From an uncultured Dorea sp. (lineage in GTDB: Bacteria; Bacillota; Clostridia; Lachnospirales; Lachnospiraceae): a stretch of DNA of 30,512 nucleotides. This document shows, piece by piece, positions 25,014 through 30,512 of this stretch (position 1 is the first letter of the stretch; every line of letters begins with the position of its first letter). Both the position numbers and the translations under genes were made by a program. Below the pieces are notes generated by a model. It did no database searches. It saw only the letters and a list, made by a program, of their open reading frames with translations, and had not been told where the DNA came from. The DNA lies in assembly GCA_910584615.1 (NCBI GenBank), contig CAJUAM010000034.1, positions 1 to 30,512 of the forward strand, in the 5' to 3' direction.

Positions 25014-25021
25014 ATATTTTT

Positions 25022-25050
25022 ATTATACAAACAAACGTTCTTTTTGTCAA
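25022..25050 (-). promoter_or_regulatory. Perfect consensus promoter of the radical SAM DNA-repair operon
   Basis: On the minus strand TTGACA (25050-25045), a 17-base spacer and TATAAT (25027-25022) predict a start near 25015 and a leader of about 100 bases. So strong a promoter is expected to need a repressor, which fits the two LexA-like boxes. Confidence 0.85.
25028..25041. promoter_or_regulatory. LexA (DinR)-like SOS box 2
   Basis: CAAACAAACGTTCT on the plus strand matches the Gram-positive LexA consensus at 12 of 14 positions and lies in the -35/-10 spacer. With box 1 it forms a larger inverted repeat (24996-25011 and 25030-25045, 15 of 16 bases). Confidence 0.5.
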
Positions 25051-25145
25051 CCCCCATTTTCAAAATCAAACACATAAATCCAAAACTAACCAGGACTTCC
25101 GGCACTGCTCTTTTTCACTTTTTATGCCTTAGTATCCTCCCTCAC

Positions 25146-25676
25146 TCAGTATAAAGGCTGCACTCTCTTTGTGATATTACTGATGATCCCGATCACCTTG
25201 TTCACATCCTGCCCCCTGCTTCCCTGAAATGCCCAGTACGCGCCCTGGATACAGTAGCTTAGCACAATATTCCATTCCAGATCATCTTTGCAGTCAGGAT
25301 ATTGTTCAAAAATGATTTCCTTCAGGCTTTCCTCAATACGGTAAGCAAGATGGCTCCTTTCATTTCCAGAAAACAGTATATTGATCAGTGAACTCTGGGC
25401 TACAAATGCGTAAGACAGCTCTCTTGTCACTTCAGACAGACTTTCAGGCTGAAGACTTGATACCTGAATGCTGCCGGTGATATTCTTTACCACTTCTGTC
25501 TCCATCGTATCCGCAAGGTCATAAATATCCTGATAGTGGGAATAAAACGTAGATTTGTGAATATACGCCTTTTCACATAGTTCTTTGATAGTAATCTTCT
25601 CAAGCGGCTTTTTAGACCGAAGCTGTATAAATGCGTTTTTAATAGCATTTTCTGTCTTTTCAATCCTAAGGTCCAT
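25146..25676 (-). CDS. TetR/AcrR-family transcriptional regulator
   Basis: The protein has 176 residues. The N-terminal TetR helix-turn-helix is clear: RIEKTENAIKNAFIQL, then KITIKELCEKAYIHKSTFYSHYQDIYDL (about residues 23-50). The C-terminal ligand domain is short and of the kind seen in DhaS-like TetR proteins of Firmicutes. AGGGG lies eight bases before the ATG. It is divergent from glgB, and the shared intergenic region has repeated CCGAC/GTCGG elements, so it may control itself and glgB. It could instead control distant genes; the ligand is unknown. Confidence 0.88.
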   Translation of the reverse strand: MDLRIEKTENAIKNAFIQLRSKKPLEKITIKELCEKAYIHKSTFYSHYQDIYDLADTMETEVVKNITGSIQVSSLQPESLSEVTRELSYAFVAQSSLINILFSGNERSHLAYRIEESLKEIIFEQYPDCKDDLEWNIVLSYCIQGAYWAFQGSRGQDVNKVIGIISNITKRVQPLY

Positions 25677-25706
25677 AACGTATCCCCTTCTCTTATAGTT
25701 CTTTAG

Positions 25707-25740
25707 ACCGACACTTTCCGACTATCGTCGGTTATCCGAC
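25707..25740. promoter_or_regulatory. Probable TetR operator cluster
   Basis: CCGAC occurs at 25708-25712, 25718-25722 and 25736-25740, and GTCGG at 25727-25731. CCGAC-TATC-GTCGG (25718-25731) is a perfect palindrome and ACCGAC-N14-GTCGGT (25707-25732) a wider one. It sits just upstream of the TetR gene, in the divergent region. Confidence 0.5.
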
Positions 25741-25845
25741 CAGATTCGGAAATTGCCGGTATCAAAAATATTTTTCTATCATTATAATGAAACCAGAGCA
25801 GAAAAACAACTGCCGTCTATTATTTTTATACCGGAGGATAACAAG

Positions 25846-27645
25846 ATGGATTTTTATGGATTTTATACTGGAAAAATATTTGATGCTTACAAATTCTTAG
25901 GCGCGCATGTTGAGCCGTCCGGTGGCGTCACCTTCCGCACTTTTGCGCCGGGAGCCTCTAAAATCTCTCTGATCGGTGAATTTACAAACTGGGAAGAATG
26001 GACTATGAACCGCACCCATGACGGTAATTTCTGGGAATGCCATGCTAAAGCTGCCAAACCCGGTCAAATGTACAAATATCGGATTTACAAGCGGGATAGC
26101 TCTTTCATGGATCACTGCGATCCCTATGGCTTCGGGATGGAACTTCGCCCCAACAGCGCTTCTATAATCAGAGATCTGTCCGTTTATAGATTTAAAGATG
26201 AAAAATGGATGCAAAAGCGCACAGATTGCAGGGAAAAACCTTTAAACATTTATGAACTCCATTTCGGCTCTTTTAAAAAGCCTTCTGAAAAAGCAGATGA
26301 CTGGTACACTTATATAGAGATGATCGACATCCTGATCCCTTATTTAAAAGAATATGGTTACAATTATATCGAAATCATGCCTCTGTCTGAACACCCCTGC
26401 GATGAATCATGGGGCTATCAGAACACCGGTTTCTACAGCCCCACTTCCCGCTACGGAACAGCCGCGCAGCTTATGGAGTTTATCGATGCCTGCCATCAAA
26501 ATGATATCGGCGTCATCATGGATTTTGTTCCCGTGCACTTTGCTATTGACGGCTATGCACTTGCAAATTATGACGGAACCGCTCTCTTTGAATATCCCCA
26601 TCAGGATGTAGGTATCAGTGAATGGGGAAGCTGCAATTTCATGCATTCCCGCGGGGAGACAAGATGCTTTTTGCAATCCGCCGCTAACTACTGGCTCAGC
26701 GAATACCATGTAGACGGAATCCGTATGGACGCCATCAGCCGGATCATCTACTGGCAGGGCGAGCCTAAACGAGGCGTTAATAATACTGCTGTTGACTTCA
26801 TCCGGGAGATGAACCGTAATCTTAAGGCTATGCATCCGTCGGCGATCCTTGCAGCCGAAGACTCCACCTCTTATCCGGGTGCCACAAAGCCGGTGTCCGA
26901 GGGGGGATTAGGCTTCGATTACAAATGGGACATGGGATGGATGAACGATACGCTGGACTATTTTCGTACTGCGCCGGAATACCGGAGCGAAAATTACCAC
27001 AAGCTTACCTTTTCCATGATGTATTATTACAATGACCGCTTCCTGCTGCCTCTTTCCCATGATGAGACCGTTCACGGAAAAGCAACGATCCTCCAGAAAA
27101 TGAACGGTGACTATGAAGAAAAGTTTCCGCAGGCCCGCGCGCTTTATATGTATATGTACGCACATCCGGGCAAAAAGCTGAATTTTATGGGAAATGAGAT
27201 CGGACAGCTCAGAGAGTGGGATGAAAAGAAGGAGCAGGACTGGTTCATCTTAAAATACCCGAATCATGATTCCTTCCATCGTTTTATGAAAGATTTAAAC
27301 ACCTTATATCTTGAACACTCTGCCCTCTCCTCCTGCGATTATACGCAGAATGGCTTTGAATGGCTGGACTGCCACCAGGAAGCAAGATGCATCTATGCAT
27401 TTGAACGCAGGGACGGAAAAGAACGGATCGCGGCAGTCTTTAATTTCTCCGACAAAGAGCAGAAAGACTTTGAACTGACTGTTCCTGACGGAAAAGAGCT
27501 GCATATTATCCTTGCCAGCGACCAGGATATCTACGGCGGCACAAAACAGTATGAAAAGGAACGGGATACCGTTATAAAACTAAAAAGAGAGACCGTATCA
27601 CTTACGCTCTCTCCTTACTCTGCATTTTATTATCATATACTATGA
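25846..27645 (+). CDS. glgB: 1,4-alpha-glucan branching enzyme
   Basis: I start at the ATG at 25846 (599 residues) because CCGGAGG lies eight bases upstream; the frame extends 31 codons further up without a site. Residues 20-110 are a CBM48 module (FRTFAPGASKISLIGEFTNW). The GH13 catalytic barrel has DFVPVHFAID (region I), GIRMDAI with nucleophile D295, acid/base E338 in AAEDS, and SHDETVHGK with D406. It transfers alpha-1,4 segments to alpha-1,6 branch points in glycogen. It is shorter than the roughly 730-residue E. coli enzyme because it lacks the extra N-terminal module. No other glycogen gene is in the window. Confidence 0.93.
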   Translation: MDFYGFYTGKIFDAYKFLGAHVEPSGGVTFRTFAPGASKISLIGEFTNWEEWTMNRTHDGNFWECHAKAAKPGQMYKYRIYKRDSSFMDHCDPYGFGMELRPNSASIIRDLSVYRFKDEKWMQKRTDCREKPLNIYELHFGSFKKPSEKADDWYTYIEMIDILIPYLKEYGYNYIEIMPLSEHPCDESWGYQNTGFYSPTSRYGTAAQLMEFIDACHQNDIGVIMDFVPVHFAIDGYALANYDGTALFEYPHQDVGISEWGSCNFMHSRGETRCFLQSAANYWLSEYHVDGIRMDAISRIIYWQGEPKRGVNNTAVDFIREMNRNLKAMHPSAILAAEDSTSYPGATKPVSEGGLGFDYKWDMGWMNDTLDYFRTAPEYRSENYHKLTFSMMYYYNDRFLLPLSHDETVHGKATILQKMNGDYEEKFPQARALYMYMYAHPGKKLNFMGNEIGQLREWDEKKEQDWFILKYPNHDSFHRFMKDLNTLYLEHSALSSCDYTQNGFEWLDCHQEARCIYAFERRDGKERIAAVFNFSDKEQKDFELTVPDGKELHIILASDQDIYGGTKQYEKERDTVIKLKRETVSLTLSPYSAFYYHIL

Positions 27646-27647
27646 AT

Positions 27648-28757
27648 CTAATGATAGAATTCACCATTCGCACGCGATTCTGCCATACGTTTTTTAAGAT
27701 CGATCTTTAACTCACATAACAATTCATTATATTCTACAGCAACTGAATCAAGATCCGCACTTTGCATATCAGATACCTGATATGCAAAGTCTCTTCCATT
27801 CGAAGTTACAAACTGCAGATAAATACTCTGTCCCTGCTTTATAACTGCTTTTTTCTTACCAGCTTGATACCATGTCTTATTATCATAGCTATATTTCGAT
27901 AACAAAAATTCTTCTGAATAATACGATCCATTTTTCTTATAATACAGATTCAGATAATTATTTGTGTTCTTATTAAATATCAAGTCCGCATTATCTTTAT
28001 TACTGGTCAGACATACAGTCAGCACCGGAGTCAGATCACCTTCCCGTGTCAGAACCTGAACCTTATACCGGCCGATTGCATTTACAGCAGACAATTTTAA
28101 TGCAGATGTATATTTGCCGTAATATTTCTTCCCTTTCAATGTTCTGTAAGCTCTTACTTTATAGTAATATGACTGACCCTTTTTCACTTTTTTATCTACG
28201 TATTTCAGATACGCAGTTTTTTTCTTTACTGCAGCCAGTTTTTTATATTTCTTTCCATCTGTACTGCGGTAAATCTCAAAGGCAGTAGGGGTAAATCCAT
28301 AATCAAGATACACTTCCAGAGGAATGGATTTTGGAGTAACTAAAGCATCGCTGCGCTGGTATTCTTGCCAACTGCATGCCCCCATCCCACTATATGCGAA
28401 TGCCTCACCGCTATATGTCTTTACGTATTTTTTCCCTTTTTTCTTATACCCCATGACTCTGTATTCATAATTCTTCTTGTAAGGTACCTTGTTAGTATAT
28501 GATTTCTTTTTACCAGAGATCGTGGCTATCTTTTTAAACTTTCCCGGCTCCCCATCCTTCTTCATCGGAGCGCGGTAAATCCTGTATTGACTGACTGCCT
28601 TTTTCTTCCAGCTAAGCTTAATGCTGTTTTTTGACTGAGTTACTGCTGTTACAGAAAGCCATTTCGTCTCAGTCTGACTGCTGACTGTAATCCCCTTTGC
28701 TGACACCAGAAGCACAAAAAGTAAAAGTCCTATTCCATATTTATGGATCCTTCTCAT
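27648..28757 (-). CDS. Secreted fibronectin type III-like protein
   Basis: I start at the ATG at 28757 (369 residues) with GGAAAG eight bases upstream; a GTG at 28766 is in frame. The N-terminus is a signal peptide (MRRIHKYGIGLLLFVLLVSAKG). At least two fibronectin III-like units follow: VTAVTQSKNSIKLSWKKKAVSQYRIYR...YEYRVMGY (about 35-105) and TPTAFEIYRSTDGKKYKKL...YYYKVRAYR (about 155-210). The protein is unusually rich in Lys and Tyr. No LPXTG or choline-binding anchor is seen, so it is probably released or loosely wall-bound. It converges on glgB with only two bases between the stops. Function is unknown. Confidence 0.75.
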   Translation of the reverse strand: MRRIHKYGIGLLLFVLLVSAKGITVSSQTETKWLSVTAVTQSKNSIKLSWKKKAVSQYRIYRAPMKKDGEPGKFKKIATISGKKKSYTNKVPYKKNYEYRVMGYKKKGKKYVKTYSGEAFAYSGMGACSWQEYQRSDALVTPKSIPLEVYLDYGFTPTAFEIYRSTDGKKYKKLAAVKKKTAYLKYVDKKVKKGQSYYYKVRAYRTLKGKKYYGKYTSALKLSAVNAIGRYKVQVLTREGDLTPVLTVCLTSNKDNADLIFNKNTNNYLNLYYKKNGSYYSEEFLLSKYSYDNKTWYQAGKKKAVIKQGQSIYLQFVTSNGRDFAYQVSDMQSADLDSVAVEYNELLCELKIDLKKRMAESRANGEFYH

Positions 28758-28777
28758 CTCAATCACTTTCCGCTTTC

Positions 28778-29080
28778 TTAACTCAGTTCTACTTTCTCAA
28801 CCATCGCTTCATCTTCCGGTTTAAATTCATTCTGAAGGTCATAGATATTATGTCCAGTAGACTCCCCAAGAACTCTTCCTTCCAGAGAATAACACCGGAT
28901 AAATCTTTTTCCGTCTACACTGGACCAGTGCTCTACATCCCAGCTCATATATCCGTCCTCATCCGTCTTTTTCTCTTTCAGATAGATATCCACCTGACGT
29001 CCGTCTTTCATGATCTGGATCAGGCCCTTTGTGCCGTCAACTTCTGTGTCCGTCTTGTTTACAGTGTCATAAATCTTCAT
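28778..29080 (-). CDS. Small hypothetical protein
   Basis: I start at the ATG at 29080 (100 residues) because GGGAGG lies eight bases upstream. The sequence MKIYDTVNKTDTEVDGTKG...GYMSWDVEHWSSVDGKRFIRCYS is acidic and soluble, without signal peptide or membrane segment. I recognise no family. It has a good promoter at 29123-29151 and lies 20 bases before the fibronectin III-like gene, so the two are probably one transcript. Confidence 0.65.
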   Translation of the reverse strand: MKIYDTVNKTDTEVDGTKGLIQIMKDGRQVDIYLKEKKTDEDGYMSWDVEHWSSVDGKRFIRCYSLEGRVLGESTGHNIYDLQNEFKPEDEAMVEKVELS

Positions 29081-29122
29081 GTTTGTTTCCTCCCAACTTT
29101 TCAAATCATTAATATAAGTAAA

Positions 29123-29151
29123 ATTATACTCTATTCCATCTGTTACATCAA
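29123..29151 (-). promoter_or_regulatory. Promoter of the small hypothetical/fibronectin III-like gene pair
   Basis: On the minus strand TTGATG (29151-29146), a 17-base spacer and TATAAT (29128-29123) lie about 40 bases before the start codon at 29080. Confidence 0.75.
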
Positions 29152-29165
29152 CTCATAATTCTATA

Positions 29166-29483
29166 TCATAATTCTAAATTTAGATAAAACTTTAATTTCA
29201 TTAAATGTTGATTCAATATTCGTCCCTCTTCTGAAGGAATTTTTTTATTATAAAGAGCATATTTATCTTTCATTTCCAACATCAAAGCTATCATTTCTGA
29301 GAGCTCATTTCTCACTTCATACATCCAATCCATTCTTTTGTCGGTAACATATTGTAACGATTGTCCTTTTCGATTGGATTCCTTTAGATATTTATTGGTT
29401 TTCCTGTATTGGATATAATTTGCACTAACTACTACCATTGATGCAAATGCTGCAATTAACGCCGATACTATTGTTGGGGACAT
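29166..29483 (-). CDS. Small single-pass membrane protein of unknown function
   Basis: The protein has 105 residues. Residues 4-24 (TIVSALIAAFASMVVVSANYI) form a membrane helix and the rest is a charged helical domain (RMDWMYEVRNELSEMIALMLEMKDKY) that may be a coiled coil. AGGAGG lies about 12 bases before the ATG, a long spacing. The IS66 end begins 58 bases upstream, so the original promoter may have been displaced. I recognise no family; the protein may be a truncated remnant. Confidence 0.55.
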   Translation of the reverse strand: MSPTIVSALIAAFASMVVVSANYIQYRKTNKYLKESNRKGQSLQYVTDKRMDWMYEVRNELSEMIALMLEMKDKYALYNKKIPSEEGRILNQHLMKLKFYLNLEL

Positions 29484-29541
29484 TTATATTTTCTACCTCC
29501 TTACTTTATTCTCAATTTTCTCATATTTAAAAGAAATCTGC

Positions 29542-30512
29542 GTAAGCGCCAAATATTAATGCGGTCAGATACAAAATTATCCCAGCCCTTTGTGAGTTGG
29601 AGTAATTCACTATAATTCACATGCGATTTTTGATAGATTAAAGTTTTTCACTCCACGGCGCCAGTTCCGCCAGACGTTCATCAGCCATATCTTTACTTGG
29701 CTGATGCTCCAGCAGAAATTTGAGATATTCGTAAATATTCAGACCGTGTGCTTTTGCCATCTCAACCATTGTGTAGACTACCGCACTGGCATTCGCTCCT
29801 TCTACGGAACTGCTGAACAGCCAGTTCTTCCGGCCTACTGCGAATGGACGGATTGCATTCTCACTGAGATTATTGGTAAAGCTGCAGCGTCCGTCTTCCA
29901 GATAGGTCTCCGCTGTATCTCGCCGATTGAGAACATAATTAACCGCTTTATCCATCCGGGTGTTCCGAACTGGCTTCTGCTGATCGAGCCACGACCAGAA
30001 GGCCTCCAGAACAGGTTTTTCCTTCTCGAGACGCATCTGGTTCCGCTTTTCATAATCACCGGGATACTTTTTGTTAATGGAGTCCTCAATGGCGAATAAC
30101 CGGTTGCAGTACTGGACTCCCTGCACTCCCGGCTGGCTGTAATCATACTGCTTTCCTTTGGGAACAGCATCGATAAAGTATCGGCGGATATGTGCCCAGC
30201 AGGAGCAGCGCCGGATCCCCGGCAGATTGTTATACCCCTGATAGCCGTCCGGTTCCGGATATCCGCTGTAGCCTTCCAGAAACTCTTTTGCATGGCTGCC
30301 ACTCCTGGTCGAAGTATAGCCATACAGGATGATCACCGGAAGTCCATCCTCACCGCTACGGAACAGCCACATGAACGACTGGGTCCGTGCCCTGCGGCCT
30401 TCCTCATTCAACACCTGGACTCGAGTCTCATCTGCCATTGCAAAACTGCGTTTCAGCAACTCCCGATGAAAGTAATCATACATCGGCTGAAAATAGTTCT
30501 GCGAACAGTAGA
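29542..30512. mobile_element. IS66-family insertion sequence (one end, continues past the window)
   Basis: GTAAGCGCC begins at 29542, matching the typical GTAAGCG terminal repeat of IS66 elements, and the transposase lies directly inside. IS66 elements duplicate 8 bases on insertion; the candidate is 29534-29541 (AAATCTGC). The other end is outside the window. Confidence 0.75.
29638..30512 (-). CDS. tnpC: IS66-family transposase, C-terminal part (5' end outside the window)
   Basis: The frame is open to the right edge (YCSQNYFQP precedes the first internal ATG at 30483), so the gene is partial. The 290-residue visible part has IS66 transposase features: FAMADETRVQVL, SFMWLFRSG, YPEPDGYQGYN, RRCSCWAHIRRYF, then DGRCSFTNNLSENAIRPFAVGRKNWLFS, which carries the terminal E of the DDE set, and TMVEMAKAHGLNIYEYL. 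No frame disruption is visible. The zinc-finger and leucine-zipper N-terminus and the small IS66 accessory genes would lie to the right. Confidence 0.92.
   Translation of the reverse strand, partial: YCSQNYFQPMYDYFHRELLKRSFAMADETRVQVLNEEGRRARTQSFMWLFRSGEDGLPVIILYGYTSTRSGSHAKEFLEGYSGYPEPDGYQGYNNLPGIRRCSCWAHIRRYFIDAVPKGKQYDYSQPGVQGVQYCNRLFAIEDSINKKYPGDYEKRNQMRLEKEKPVLEAFWSWLDQQKPVRNTRMDKAVNYVLNRRDTAETYLEDGRCSFTNNLSENAIRPFAVGRKNWLFSSSVEGANASAVVYTMVEMAKAHGLNIYEYLKFLLEHQPSKDMADERLAELAPWSEKL

Noticed and set aside
24996..25045. Large inverted repeat as operator of the neighbouring TetR protein
   Set aside because: It matches the LexA consensus closely and lies in the promoter of DNA-repair genes; the TetR gene has its own palindrome at 25707-25740. 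Not fully excluded.

Overview
The window looks like the chromosome of a Gram-positive gut anaerobe, most likely a Lachnospiraceae (Clostridia). The reasons are strong AGGAGG-type ribosome binding sites, sigma-A promoters, clostridial family content (VanZ, flavodiiron protein with rubredoxin, the TIGR03915/TIGR03916 DNA-repair pair, GntR-ABC cassette) and moderate GC. I cannot name the genus.

Region 1 (1-11573, all minus strand) is a long surface-glycan operon with overlaps or gaps of 0-34 bases. It encodes a D-glycero-D-manno-heptose nucleotide pathway: GmhA-type isomerase, HddA-type kinase, an HddC nucleotidyltransferase fused to a GmhB-type phosphatase, and an NDP-sugar epimerase. It also has two paralogous CDP-glycerol-transferase-like proteins and a third related one, two SAM methyltransferases and a beta-propeller protein. 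Four of the proteins carry the same small Rossmann-like domain. One methyltransferase is split by an 11-G run; 10 G would restore a 304-residue protein, so it reads as a phase-variable gene in the OFF frame.

Region 2 (11574-14885) is the most unusual part. Upstream of the glycan operon lie a structured, internally duplicated non-coding stretch (about 11640-11921) and a TnpB-like protein whose three RuvC catalytic positions appear to be A, A and K, so it is probably a nuclease-dead RNA-guided-type protein. Next comes a tyrosine recombinase enclosed by a perfect 25-base inverted repeat (13362-13386 / 14734-14758). Inside the repeats sits a perfect consensus promoter (TTGACA-N17-TATAAT, 14640-14668) that now points away from the operon into a strong terminator (14806-14843). 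Inversion would turn it toward the tnpB-like gene and the glycan operon. I interpret this as a self-encoded invertible promoter switch, captured OFF.

Region 3 (14886-19666) holds a VanZ-family membrane protein, a flavodiiron protein fused to flavin reductase and rubredoxin domains, and a GntR/ABC ATPase/permease operon with a likely autoregulatory operator.

Region 4 (19667-25145, minus strand) is a DNA-repair block: alkylguanine-DNA methyltransferase, a PD-(D/E)XK nuclease-XPD/DinG helicase fusion, and the TIGR03915/TIGR03916 pair. The promoter of the first gene is consensus and carries two LexA (SOS)-like boxes.

Region 5 (25146-30512) has a TetR regulator divergent from a glycogen branching enzyme, a secreted fibronectin-III-like protein, two small hypothetical genes, and the end of an IS66 element that runs out of the window.
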